DNA from: a virus
Length of the DNA: 34,935 nt
IMG/VR virus record: IMGVR_UViG_3300029268_000068
Coordinates: 1 to 34,935 of that record
Reading direction: 5' to 3' (one strand)
Of this stretch, positions 7,995 to 15,984 are shown piece by piece. Under the pieces are notes generated by a model, which saw nothing but the letters and a program-made list of their open reading frames with translations, was not told where the DNA came from and did no database searches. A program made the translations under genes and the position numbers. Numbering within the stretch: the stretch's first letter is position 1; each line of letters begins with the position of its first letter.

Positions 7995-9817
7995 CCTGCT
8001 ACGGCATTACCTGAGTTAAGAACACGGAGCATCGCTTCGGTAACGATCTTTTCCATCTCGTCAACCCCTTCCTTCAGTGTAGCCGAGTGGATGATGATAT
8101 TGTCATGAAGCTTGCCCAGGTTAAGGGTGATGTTGGTGGGCCTGGAACCGCCGGAGGTGATGTTCTCCGAAATATCGTTGGTGATATCACCACCGCCGCC
8201 AGTGCCGGTTGATTTGCCGGCATTGGCCGGGTTAAGGGCATCGAGTTTTTTCTGGAGCTTGTCGGCATCGAAACTATTAATGCCGGCATCCATCCCTTTC
8301 GCCCAGGCTTTAGACAATCGCTCACCTGCTTTAAAGGCATTTTTTAACCGGGAGGTGTCACCGGTTGTCATGGCTTCCCATACACCGGCAAAGAAGTCAT
8401 AGATGATGCTTCCAAGCTCTTTGATCGATTCCCACAATGCCCAGATAAATCCCCTGACTTTATCCACTTTCATATACAGGATGATCAATGCTACAACCAT
8501 TGCAATAACAGCTGCAATGACCCAGGTGAGCGGGTTGGCCCACATGGCCGCGTTGAAAAGCCACTGGACAGCCGTGGCTCTCATGGTGGCAACTATCCAG
8601 GCATAATATTTTATAGTCCAGAGCCCGAAAGCGATCGCGTTCCAGTTTGCCCAGATGCCCACGGCTGCCAGGATAGGCGAAAGGGCTAATAGCGTCATAC
8701 CTATAGCTTCAGCAAATGGCCGGATGGCCTGAAACAATTTCTTTAGATGTTCGAATCCTTTGATGATCATCTGCAGCCCCTGGGTTGCTAATTCACGCAG
8801 CTTATTGTTAATCGGGGTGAAAGTCTCAGCCCAGGCAAGCCTGGTCTTTATTTGCATGTTGTTGAGATCATCCATTTTTGCTCGGGTGGATTCCAGCGCT
8901 TCAGGAACTCCTTTTTCATAAGTCCTGCGCATTTCTTCAGCAAACCTTGGCAGAAAGTCTTCGGCCATCAGTTTGCCTTCAGCCATCATTTTCATGAGTT
9001 CGGATTTGCTCACACCCATAGCCCTAGCGGAAATGTTCAACGCGCCTGGAAGCCGCTCGCCAAGTTGCTGGTTCATTTCTTCTGCATTGATCTTGCCTTT
9101 GCTCATCATCTGGCCCAGGGCAATAAACGTTCCATGCACATCAGCAGCGCTAAGGCCCATCACCCTGGCACCCATGGATACGCTCTCGAATATGTCCCTG
9201 GCTCCCTGTCCCTGGAGTTTGGTGCCCATCATAGCCCCGCTCAGGGTTTTAAAGCCTTCGTAGGTTTCCATCATCGGCATTTTCATTTTGCCGATAATGT
9301 TATCCTTCAAAAAACTCATATTTTGGGTGAAGTCATCCGTATCTTTAGAGGAAAACCGGATGGCATTGGTCATGCTTTCAACATTAGCAGCCGTTTCAAT
9401 TGCCTGGTTATTGTAATTGACAAGACCGGCAACACCGGCTGCAGCTCCGACCATTGGCAACATTTTTCCAAGACCGCTTTTCATCTTGGTTATCCTGGCA
9501 AAAAAGCCGTCGGGGGGAAGGTTTTCTAAACGTAGTAACTCTTTCTGGGTGTCTTTGATGGCCGCGTTATACCGCTTGATATCGATCTCATCGAAAGCGG
9601 CATTTCGCCGGGATACAAGCAGGGTTAGCCGCTGATTTAGCCCGTCGATATTTCGGCCGGCTATGCCGATGGAACCGCTGACTTTGTTGACCAGGCTGGC
9701 TGTATGACCAAAATCCTGCATTTTTTTTGTAATTCTATCCACCCCGGTGTAGAATTTTCCAAAAACGGCATTAAATTTGTCATGTAAATTGATCGTGTAG
9801 TCAACAACGTGTCCCAT
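7991..9817 (-). CDS. Tail tape measure protein
   Basis: This 608-residue protein is the largest tail protein here. Residues 1-110 are helical and polar. A tape-measure core domain follows (about 130-330) with VESMTNAIRFSSKDTDDF, LSAADVHGTFIALGQMMSKG and EEMNQQLGERLPGALNISARAMGVS. Two strongly hydrophobic helices sit around residues 370-460 (MTLLALSPILAAVGIWANW; LTWVIAAVIAMVVALIILYM), typical of membrane-inserting tape measures. The short length suggests a short contractile tail. Its start codon is 2 bp from the start of a gene on the opposite strand. Confidence 0.82.
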   Translation of the reverse strand: MGHVVDYTINLHDKFNAVFGKFYTGVDRITKKMQDFGHTASLVNKVSGSIGIAGRNIDGLNQRLTLLVSRRNAAFDEIDIKRYNAAIKDTQKELLRLENLPPDGFFARITKMKSGLGKMLPMVGAAAGVAGLVNYNNQAIETAANVESMTNAIRFSSKDTDDFTQNMSFLKDNIIGKMKMPMMETYEGFKTLSGAMMGTKLQGQGARDIFESVSMGARVMGLSAADVHGTFIALGQMMSKGKINAEEMNQQLGERLPGALNISARAMGVSKSELMKMMAEGKLMAEDFLPRFAEEMRRTYEKGVPEALESTRAKMDDLNNMQIKTRLAWAETFTPINNKLRELATQGLQMIIKGFEHLKKLFQAIRPFAEAIGMTLLALSPILAAVGIWANWNAIAFGLWTIKYYAWIVATMRATAVQWLFNAAMWANPLTWVIAAVIAMVVALIILYMKVDKVRGFIWALWESIKELGSIIYDFFAGVWEAMTTGDTSRLKNAFKAGERLSKAWAKGMDAGINSFDADKLQKKLDALNPANAGKSTGTGGGGDITNDISENITSGGSRPTNITLNLGKLHDNIIIHSATLKEGVDEMEKIVTEAMLRVLNSGNAVAG

Positions 9818-9819
9818 AA

Positions 9820-10137
9820 ATGGAAATATTAAATGTCATAAGCTGGATTTGCGCTACAGCGCTTGTAATCCTTATCGCCTGGTTTTTACTGTCATTCTTG
9901 TTTAGAACTGGTGTATGGTTTATCGCCGCGCCGTCGGCTTTTTTCCTTCAGCTCTTCAAATACAGGGGTGTCCTTCTTACTTTCCTTGCCTTCGGCTTAC
10001 CTGTCTGGTTGTTCCTGGATTATCTTTCCACCGGACAACTTTCAACCGGCCTCATGATCCTGCTCACTTTCCTGATCTCCCTGGTTCCGGCTTTGCTGGC
10101 AAGGGCTCTGATCGCTTTCAGGCTCCGGAAGCTTTAG
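9820..10137 (+). CDS. Small integral membrane protein on the opposite strand of the tail operon
   Basis: This 105-residue, strongly hydrophobic protein has three or four predicted membrane helices: about 5-28, 32-48, 52-70 and 76-98. It has a positive C-terminus (ALIAFRLRKL). It runs opposite to all neighbouring tail genes. Its start is 2 bp from the tape measure start codon, and its end overlaps the end of the frameshifted chaperone reading frame by about 20 bp. The minus strand of this interval is stop-rich, so this is not a shadow of a tail gene. Holin, superinfection exclusion or another lysogenic function is possible. No family was recognised and no promoter is obvious, since the upstream DNA is tape measure coding sequence. 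Confidence 0.6.
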   Translation: MEILNVISWICATALVILIAWFLLSFLFRTGVWFIAAPSAFFLQLFKYRGVLLTFLAFGLPVWLFLDYLSTGQLSTGLMILLTFLISLVPALLARALIAFRLRKL

Positions 10138-10587
10138 CCTCTTCTTTTCTTATTCGTTCCAGGATTCGCAGCTGCAGAGCCCACTCCTCGTCAGAGAGTT
10201 CTTCCGGATTTGCTATGTGCATGTAATGCCGAAGCTGTCCGTCAGCCAGGTTGATCCAGTTGATCCGGCCGGACGCCTCGGCTATAACTTTTTTATCTCA
10301 GAACTGGCAAATTCAATCATCTGGTCCAGTTGCTGCATCGCGCCAAAGAACAGTCTGTCATCGTCGATGATCTGCCGGTCGCCGTCGATCCAGCAGTTGT
10401 TAAGGATGATCTCCCCGAATTTGATCGGATCGTTTTTTCCGGTGCTCAGGGCCATGGACATTACTTTTCTGGAGGGTTTTTTCAGGTAGGCTACATGTCC
10501 TTCCACATCAAGGGAGAACACTTCACCGAATTGTTTTTTCCATAATTCGATCTGCTCGGTGGTGGCGGTCGATACTTTTTTTTCAGT
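10118..10587 (-). CDS. Tail assembly chaperone, -1 frameshift fusion (gpGT-like)
   Basis: The codons ATA AAA AAG contain the canonical -1 slippery heptamer A_AAA_AAG at 10294-10288, two codons before the zero-frame stop. Slipping back one base opens a 56-codon extension that begins VIAEASGRINWINLADGQL, continues RHYMHIANPEELSDEEWALQ and ends in KEEAKASGA at the TGA at 10118-10120. The fused product is 156 residues. Lambda and Mu make their G/GT-type chaperones the same way, with the extension recruiting tape measure and tube. The extension is protein-like and in the correct -1 frame. Efficiency of slippage is not known. Confidence 0.8.
10282..10587 (-). CDS. Tail assembly chaperone, short form (gpG-like)
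   Basis: This is the zero-frame product of the tail chaperone gene, 101 residues, starting at MTEKKVSTATTEQ. An upstream in-frame start at 10692 would overlap the previous gene and add a sequence that does not resemble protein, so the 10587 start is preferred. The protein contains the compact helical pattern of tail chaperones (EQIELWKKQFGEVFSLDV, KVMSMALSTGKNDPIKFGEIIL, FFGAMQQLDQMIEFASSEIKKL). It ends just after a slippery A AAA AAG site. It lies between the secreted-type protein and the tape measure, where chaperones are found in all long-tailed phages. Confidence 0.75.
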   Translation of the reverse strand, partial: TEKKVSTATTEQIELWKKQFGEVFSLDVEGHVAYLKKPSRKVMSMALSTGKNDPIKFGEIILNNCWIDGDRQIIDDDRLFFGAMQQLDQMIEFASSEIKKL

Positions 10588-10651
10588 CATGTTCGAAACG
10601 GTTTTAAATACTTGTTTATGTGATCTGTTGCTTACGGTTACCGGACACCTG

Positions 10652-11116
10652 CTAAGGTGCCCCGAAGTATTCCTTGATTTCCAACTTGTCAAGTCTGGAT
10701 TTTTGTGCGGTTGCCGTAGTTGTAAGTCGCATCTTATATTCCCGGTACCGGTTATCCGTCGCGTTGCTGATCAGCGCTGTCGTATCCGTAGTCGTCGCAT
10801 ACCAGGTCACCGTTGATCCGATCTGTACCCATGCTGAAGTGGTGAATTTTCGACCCCAAAAGCTGAACGCCACCCTGGGTGAGCCGCTTATCTTTGTCAA
10901 TTTCACCAGGACGTCCTGTGTAGCCGGCCAGTCTTTATTGGATTTGGTCAGCGTCCAGATCGTATCGGTGGATTTGAGCGTGTCGGCCGCGGTGCAGGGA
11001 ACGTTTACGTATGTCGCTCCTGCCGTAAGACTCACCGTGGTCTTGTCCTGAGCTATTGTTGTTGCAGTGATCAGAAAACTGATCGTGAGTAAACAGAAAA
11101 ATAAAATCTTTTTCAT
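10652..11116 (-). CDS. Secreted protein with Sec signal peptide inside the tail operon
   Basis: This 154-residue protein has a clear signal peptide: Lys-Lys at positions 2-3, a hydrophobic core (about 4-20) and a probable cleavage near TIAQ-D (about residue 23). The mature part is rich in Thr, Ala, Ser and beta segments (TVSLTAGATYVNVPCTAADTL; VAFSFWGRKFTTSAWVQIG), like a beta-sandwich. An exported protein between tail tube and tail chaperone is unexpected. It could be a periplasmic or outer-membrane factor for lysis or exclusion, or a virion decoration protein with a signal-like N-terminus. No family was recognised. Confidence 0.62.
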   Translation of the reverse strand: MKKILFFCLLTISFLITATTIAQDKTTVSLTAGATYVNVPCTAADTLKSTDTIWTLTKSNKDWPATQDVLVKLTKISGSPRVAFSFWGRKFTTSAWVQIGSTVTWYATTTDTTALISNATDNRYREYKMRLTTTATAQKSRLDKLEIKEYFGAP

Positions 11117-11154
11117 CTTTGTTGTTTGTTTAAGGGGTTTGTTACTTGATTGTT

Positions 11155-11577
11155 TTATACGTTATACTGGATCGCCAGGCATTTGAACGGGAGAGATATC
11201 TCCATGTCGCTGTCGCCCTGCTTCATGCCTTTTTCGAACTCCTGCAGCTTGACGCCCACCAGGACGTCTCTGCGCAACGCGCCTGCCTTTTCGTAGGCAA
11301 TCGAGATGTTGAACTGGGGCAGGTCTGTCGGATCGCTTCCTGGAACCAGCAGCTGGGCTTTGGTGATCAGCGACTCGAGTTCGCTCTGGCCAATTTTGAT
11401 CTCGCCTTCGTACTTCTTGTTGCCTTCCTGGATGCCGAGCGGGTTATTCCCGCGGCCGTAGATTTCCTTGGTTTCCCTGGTCACTTTGTATTTGACCTCG
11501 AGTAAGCGGGCCAGTACCCTTCCGAGCATCACCACTTCCAGGTCGCCCCAGGCAAATTCGGCTGAATTGAATTCCAT
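11155..11577 (-). CDS. Tail tube protein
   Basis: This 140-residue protein directly follows the sheath gene, the standard place for the tail tube subunit in Mu-like and P2-like phages. It has the tube pattern of an N-terminal beta hairpin (SAEFAWGDLEVVMLGRVLARL), a loop with GRGNNPLGIQEGNKKYEGEIKI (the 'I-G-x-x-x-Y-x-G' type segment), a helix (SELESLITKAQ) and C-terminal beta strands. The start overlaps the sheath stop codon by one base. Confident by context and pattern. Confidence 0.75.
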   Translation of the reverse strand: MEFNSAEFAWGDLEVVMLGRVLARLLEVKYKVTRETKEIYGRGNNPLGIQEGNKKYEGEIKIGQSELESLITKAQLLVPGSDPTDLPQFNISIAYEKAGALRRDVLVGVKLQEFEKGMKQGDSDMEISLPFKCLAIQYNV

Positions 11578-12758
11578 TATTGGGAGGTATTATAAGGGTT
11601 TGACAATCCGAGAGTGATCTCGATGAATTTCGCGTAGCCCACCGGAAGAATGCTGATCGTCGCGTAGATCGTGTCGGTGGAAAGAACATTCTGGTTGGGA
11701 TCGATGTAGCATTCAGCTTTCACGATCTCCTTTTTGGCCGTCATGTTGATGCCCAGCGCCTGTTCGATGTTGGTCTTCCAGGCCGCGATCAGCGCAGGGG
11801 CCACCATGCCGGTGTCGGGCTTGACGGGGATCTCCTCGTTAAGCTCCTCGACGAAGGTCTGGTAAGCGATCACCAGGGCTTTGTCAATGACGCGTCCGCG
11901 TGCTATGGCGCTGAAGTCGTCCGTGTCGGCGGTGGCTGTCGGGTCGTCTGTAAAGAAGAACCCGCTTTTGCCGTATATCCTCCGGAAGAAGATATAACCC
12001 TTGTCATGGACGGAATCCCAGTTGGCTTCCAGATCGGCTGTCGGGGTGCCATCCGGGAAATAAGCTGCTGTCAGGCCCACGTCGCCGTCTTTCACCCTGG
12101 CTATGTTGCGCTGTACCGGGTTGGCTGCCAGACGGCCCAGCGTCAGGCCGATGGCTACACTGTCTTCGGTGTCCGATCCAAGAACGATGGCTACATGGTT
12201 GTCGTTGCCACCCTTGAGGTCTCTTAATACACTAATTTTACCGATGGTAAATGCAAGACCGGGAAGCAGCGCCCTGAATGGCTTGTAGGCTTCGCCGTAA
12301 TGGCCTGCCATGGTTTCCAGATTAGCCATCCCGTCAAATACGTCTGCGTCCACGCACTCAGTGTCATCAGGAGTATAACCCCCTACTGGTATGCGGTTGA
12401 TGCCCAGGATCCGGATCCTGCCCGATGCTGCATCGAGCAGCTTTTTGGCGTATGCTTCTGTTTCGTCGCATATATCAGCAAACAGGACAGCATCGCTTAC
12501 CAGCATGAGCCATAGTTCGGCTCCTTCGCCGGCCTGGTCATAAAAAGCTTTCGCATCCTTGTACGCCAGCGGGTTATTTACTAGGGTCACGCCCAGGTCG
12601 GTCAACTGTTTGAACGAGAAGAGCTGTACCGGGGCTGAGAGGGCAAGATCGACAGTGGCGGTTCCTGATAAAAGCAGGCCGGCAACACCGTCGTCTGTGG
12701 CGGCGACCCTGCCGAGTTGCCCGTTGGCTATGGTGATATTTACATTGGGTAGTGGCAT
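11577..12758 (-). CDS. Contractile tail sheath protein (DUF2586-like)
   Basis: This 393-residue protein has sheath features of the Bacteroidota DUF2586 type. An N-terminal domain has VNITIANGQLGRVAATDDGVAGLLLSG and LFSFKQLTDLGVTLVNNPLAYKDAKAFYDQAGEGAELWLML. The middle contains GFFFTDDPTATADTDDFSAIARGRVIDKALVIAYQTFVEEL. The C-terminal domain (EIVKAECYIDPNQNVLSTD onward) forms the inner layer that contacts the tube. The presence of a sheath shows a myovirus morphology, as in Mu. It is encoded immediately upstream of the tube gene. Confidence 0.8.
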   Translation of the reverse strand: MPLPNVNITIANGQLGRVAATDDGVAGLLLSGTATVDLALSAPVQLFSFKQLTDLGVTLVNNPLAYKDAKAFYDQAGEGAELWLMLVSDAVLFADICDETEAYAKKLLDAASGRIRILGINRIPVGGYTPDDTECVDADVFDGMANLETMAGHYGEAYKPFRALLPGLAFTIGKISVLRDLKGGNDNHVAIVLGSDTEDSVAIGLTLGRLAANPVQRNIARVKDGDVGLTAAYFPDGTPTADLEANWDSVHDKGYIFFRRIYGKSGFFFTDDPTATADTDDFSAIARGRVIDKALVIAYQTFVEELNEEIPVKPDTGMVAPALIAAWKTNIEQALGINMTAKKEIVKAECYIDPNQNVLSTDTIYATISILPVGYAKFIEITLGLSNPYNTSQ

Positions 12759-12761
12759 GGC

Positions 12762-13037
12762 CTAACGGTTTATGATGATTACTTGTAATGAGGCATCGAC
12801 GGTCTTTTGATGCTCCCTTGCCCATTGCTGTTCGAAGAACGGCTGGCCGTCGCTTGTAACGAAGAACTTGTCGGTAGCGGGATGAACATCAAAGTAAGGC
12901 TGCAGCTTCTTTCTCAGAAGCTCCTTCTTTGTATCAACGGCTTCAGGTGTTTTTGCCTGGTCTGCATCCGTTGCAGCTGAAGTAATTTCTGCTTCAGCTT
13001 TTTCGGAATTGACTTTGTCTTTAGCTTTCTTTGTCAT
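12762..13037 (-). CDS. Small hypothetical protein upstream of the sheath gene
   Basis: In this 91-residue protein, residues 1-40 are Lys/Ala/Glu-rich and probably disordered. Residues 41-91 form a small domain (KLQPYFDVHPATDKFFVTSDGQPFF) ending in SLQVIIINR. This second half resembles small phage proteins in Bacteroidota placed before the sheath. It lies 3 bp upstream of the sheath start. It may be a tail completion or neck protein; the function is unknown. Confidence 0.55.
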   Translation of the reverse strand: MTKKAKDKVNSEKAEAEITSAATDADQAKTPEAVDTKKELLRKKLQPYFDVHPATDKFFVTSDGQPFFEQQWAREHQKTVDASLQVIIINR

Positions 13038-13038
13038 A

Positions 13039-13560
13039 TCAAATGATTGAAAAGAGTTTTTTTAACTTAAAAATGAAGTAACCGGCTGCAATGAGAATTT
13101 CTGCAAGAAATAAAAAGCCGGCCGTATGAAGGGCTCTGTGAAAGAACCCATTTTTGCCTCCCCAGGCTCTGCCTCCGGGAGCGGGTATGATCTCAACCCG
13201 GGATGTCGTATCAGCTGAACTTGTAAAAAACCTTGAATATCTCTTGTAAACTTCTGCCGAATCTACACGACACGTCAGATAGATAAAATTGTCTTTGATG
13301 CGGATCTCAGGTTTCACATTTTTACCTGGTGAATAATCCAGAATGTTTTTAACGATCACATTGCCGTTGGCATCACTGCCCAGTTCGACGGTGATCTTAC
13401 CGCTGTCTGCCTGCGTATAGGACTCAACGGATACTTCACTGACCGAGTCAGTCTCTACCCGGCCGCTTGTCACCTGGGCGACAGGATTGGGCAGCCTGGA
13501 GGTTCTGCAGGAAGTAAAACTCAGTACCAGGAATGCAAATATGACCAGCTTAAGTTTCAT
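13039..13560 (-). CDS. Lipoprotein with C-terminal membrane helix, u-spanin-like candidate
   Basis: This 173-residue protein has a lipoprotein signal: Lys-rich N-terminus, hydrophobic core and LSFTSC lipobox, with Cys at about residue 18. The periplasmic part is rich in beta-forming and charged residues. A single membrane helix lies near the C-terminus (about 145-168: AGFLFLAEILIAAGYFIF followed by KLKK). An outer-membrane lipid anchor at one end and an inner-membrane helix at the other is the plan of unimolecular spanins such as T1 gp11. It overlaps the gene of a coiled-coil membrane protein by 11 bp. Spanin function is inferred from topology. Confidence 0.6.
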   Translation of the reverse strand: MKLKLVIFAFLVLSFTSCRTSRLPNPVAQVTSGRVETDSVSEVSVESYTQADSGKITVELGSDANGNVIVKNILDYSPGKNVKPEIRIKDNFIYLTCRVDSAEVYKRYSRFFTSSADTTSRVEIIPAPGGRAWGGKNGFFHRALHTAGFLFLAEILIAAGYFIFKLKKLFSII

Positions 13561-13882
13561 TTTCCGTGATCCTTATGTTGTTTTTTTTGAGTTCAACCAT
13601 GAGACGTTTGTTTTCTGCCCTTGTGCAGATAAGTTCTTTGCGGAGCTCTTCCATCTGCTTTCCAAGCATTTCGTTTTCATTTACCACCACGATGATCTTT
13701 TCCCGCAGATTTTCGAGTTCCTTCTTAAGATCCAGGATCATATCACGGTAAATGTCAAGCGCATTCTGGACATTGTCCAGCTCTAAAGCCTGGCTCTGCG
13801 CCCGGTACTTGCGGCGCGATAATAACCAGGTTATAATATTGGTGACAATCGCCGGGATGATGATAAAAAGAACCTGTTCCAT
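13550..13882 (-). CDS. N-anchored coiled-coil protein, lysis or spanin-like candidate
   Basis: This 110-residue protein has one N-terminal membrane helix (residues 3-22: QVLFIIIPAIVTNIITWLL) followed by RRK. Residues 30-105 are a long heptad-type coiled coil with many Leu, Glu and Lys. That is the form of an inner-membrane spanin or of a holin-associated protein. Its stop codon overlaps the start of the lipoprotein gene downstream, as embedded or overlapping i-spanin/o-spanin genes often do. It could instead be a head-tail accessory protein. Confidence 0.6.
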   Translation of the reverse strand: MEQVLFIIIPAIVTNIITWLLSRRKYRAQSQALELDNVQNALDIYRDMILDLKKELENLREKIIVVVNENEMLGKQMEELRKELICTRAENKRLMVELKKNNIRITENET

Positions 13883-13954
13883 AGTCGTTGATTTGTTTTG
13901 TAAATACGACCCCTACTCACCTGAAGCTTTCGGGGCCGTTTCACACATCACGGG

Positions 13955-14977
13955 TTATTGATTTGCTTCTTCAGATGCGCTGTACAAAGCGGCGATCATC
14001 TTTGAGCGTTTGGGCAGGGCAATGCCGCGCATCTGGAAGTTGATGATATCGCCTTTTTGTTCAGGATCCTTCAGGCGTTCGAACATGTCGAACGTGCCTT
14101 GGGCGCGCATGACTTCACTGTTACAGAAAGCCACTGAGGCCATCGTGTCGGTAGTGGGTGCCGATGCGGCGCCAAAGGCGACTTTTACACCGGTAGTTTT
14201 GTTGTATTTTGGCGTCTTGGAAAAGGTGTAAATCTGGAAGCCGAACAGCTTTTCGCCACCTTGCATGATAGCCTTCATGAGTACCAGATCCTGCTTGGCA
14301 AGCTGGTTGAAATGTGCGGGAGCCAGAACCAGGGTTCTGTCCTCTGGAGCGTCCAGGTCGTCAAACCTGGTTTTCAGATCCAGGATGTCTTCGAATTTGA
14401 TTAACTTGAATCCACCGGCGTTTCCACCGGTTGTGGCCAGTACTGGCGTGTAGGTGGCGTCAGACGCCGGGGCATAGGCATGTATGGCCTTCTGGGAGAA
14501 CTTGTTCAGCAGGGCATTCTTATGCCCTGCCAGGACACTCGACCGCTTGTCATACGCCAGCTCGATCAGCTCTGCATTTCGCAAAACGGTACCTTCAGTA
14601 TCATATACATCCAGTACAAGTTCCAGCGGCGTATCCGATCTTTCTGCGAATGGTACCGGATAGGTCGTGTTGTTGATCAGCACGGAAGGGTCAACGCCCG
14701 CTTCTGCCAGGTTTATCTTATCGTTATCTACAAACTGATCCATGTTGCTAGCTGCCGCAAGAAAGGACCACTTAGGGATAAAGGCCTCCATGATATCCGC
14801 CAGCCAGATCTGTTTATATAGTGTGATCGATACCACCCCGGCCGCCTGGGGAATGAAGGAGACTGCATTGGCTACGATGATGCCGGACTCGGGTGAAAAC
14901 CCTGCCGCGACGGCCACCGAGGCCCCGACAAGGGTATTGAGCAGGATGATGAACAAAAGTGAAATAATCTTGAACAT
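13955..14977 (-). CDS. Major capsid protein (Mu gpT-like) with hydrophobic N-terminus
   Basis: This 340-residue protein lies directly downstream of the protease-scaffold gene. It has the HK97-fold pattern of Bacteroidota Mu-like capsids: DIMEAFIPKWSFLAAASNMDQFVDNDKINLAEAGVDPSV, TYPVPFAERSDTPLELVLDVYDTEGT, then DRTLVLAPAHFNQLAKQDLV and INFQMRGIALPKRSK. The first 25 residues resemble a Sec signal peptide (hydrophobic 5-20, then VAVAAG). This is odd for a cytoplasmic capsid protein and may be a segment removed by the prohead protease. The start could also be internal, but no better start is seen. Confidence 0.75.
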   Translation of the reverse strand: MFKIISLLFIILLNTLVGASVAVAAGFSPESGIIVANAVSFIPQAAGVVSITLYKQIWLADIMEAFIPKWSFLAAASNMDQFVDNDKINLAEAGVDPSVLINNTTYPVPFAERSDTPLELVLDVYDTEGTVLRNAELIELAYDKRSSVLAGHKNALLNKFSQKAIHAYAPASDATYTPVLATTGGNAGGFKLIKFEDILDLKTRFDDLDAPEDRTLVLAPAHFNQLAKQDLVLMKAIMQGGEKLFGFQIYTFSKTPKYNKTTGVKVAFGAASAPTTDTMASVAFCNSEVMRAQGTFDMFERLKDPEQKGDIINFQMRGIALPKRSKMIAALYSASEEANQ

Positions 14978-15036
14978 AGTTTTATGGGTTTTAAATTGTT
15001 TTCAAAATATCATTGAACGGCATTTGATACGACCGG

Positions 15037-15984
15037 TCACGTCTTCCGCTGCTTCCTGGCAGTGTGATCGTCCACCAGTTTCTGGAACTTGGCCGGGTCT
15101 GTCCGCCTGAGGTTCACCAGCTTGGCCGGGTCGTTTTTCTGAAGGTAATCGAACGATTCGGTATCGATCTCATTCTTATTGTCCTTTGTACGGGAAAGAG
15201 ACTGTTTCAACAATTCCGACACGGTCATCTTCTCTTCCTTTTCCGGGGTATCCGTCGTTTCTGCCGGCGGCTGTTTGCGGCCCAGCTTGAGCACGCGGAT
15301 GGCGTTTTCCGGATCTTTCTCCTTCAGGCTGTCGTAGGCTTCTTTGGCCTCGGTATCCAGATCGGCGGCCTGGGCGTCGACGAATTTTTTAAGAACCACG
15401 TGGTTCTTTTCGGTAGAGAGCAGACCTTCGACCTTTGCGATGATCTGATCCTCGGTGGCCTCTTCAGCCAGGCCAAGCTTTAAAGCAATTTTTTTCATTT
15501 TGTGAGTGGGTTTGATTTCTGGTAAGATCATGTCGATGGCTTCTGTGCTCTTGTTGGACGACAACTGCAGGCCGCCCCGGCGAAGGGTAAGGCAATCGGT
15601 ATTGTTTGGCAACGGGGTGATCGAGCCTTCATAGACTTCGTATTCCGTGACGGTCGGCCTCCTCTGGCCATGCTTGAGCATCAGCGGATCTTCGCTTAAG
15701 GTGATGATGTCCACTCCCAGGCTGCCGCCGTTAATGTCGCCATTCTCCCATTTGCGCTTGACCTGTTTTGCTTCTTCATCCTTTTCATCAAAAACCGGAT
15801 CGGCAATGATCCTGGCATTCTCCACCCGGATGTTCTCCCAGTGTCCGATAGGCATCTTGTAGGTGTTGTGATCGTAGAACATCACCGGGTTCTTTCTGAA
15901 ATTCTCCAACCGGGCGCCCGATACCGGCAGCCAGGTTCCGTAATGGTTCAGGTTTTCCGTTGACAGCACGATAGATTTTGGCAT
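15037..15984 (-). CDS. Prohead protease-scaffold fusion (Mu gpI/gpZ-like)
   Basis: This protein of 315 residues starts at MPKSIVLSTENLNHYG. A start 81 bp upstream would put the promoter inside the gene, so it is not used. Residues 1-160 form an HK97/S78-type protease: FYDHNTYKMPIGHW with the candidate catalytic His, then GGSLGVDI and YEGSITPLPNN with candidate Ser residues. Residues 162-315 are charged and helical and resemble a scaffold. An in-frame ATG at 15498 (MKKIALKLGLAEEATED) could produce a free scaffold, as gene Z does within Mu gene I. It is the first gene of the leftward late operon. Confidence 0.72.
   Translation of the reverse strand: MPKSIVLSTENLNHYGTWLPVSGARLENFRKNPVMFYDHNTYKMPIGHWENIRVENARIIADPVFDEKDEEAKQVKRKWENGDINGGSLGVDIITLSEDPLMLKHGQRRPTVTEYEVYEGSITPLPNNTDCLTLRRGGLQLSSNKSTEAIDMILPEIKPTHKMKKIALKLGLAEEATEDQIIAKVEGLLSTEKNHVVLKKFVDAQAADLDTEAKEAYDSLKEKDPENAIRVLKLGRKQPPAETTDTPEKEEKMTVSELLKQSLSRTKDNKNEIDTESFDYLQKNDPAKLVNLRRTDPAKFQKLVDDHTARKQRKT

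Noticed and set aside
8852-9529. 225-codon plus-strand frame within the tape measure gene
   Set aside because: His/Phe-rich shadow of the helical tape measure sequence.
10588-10692. Upstream in-frame start of the tail chaperone
   Set aside because: It overlaps the preceding gene and adds a sequence unlike chaperones; MTEKK at 10587 is a better start.
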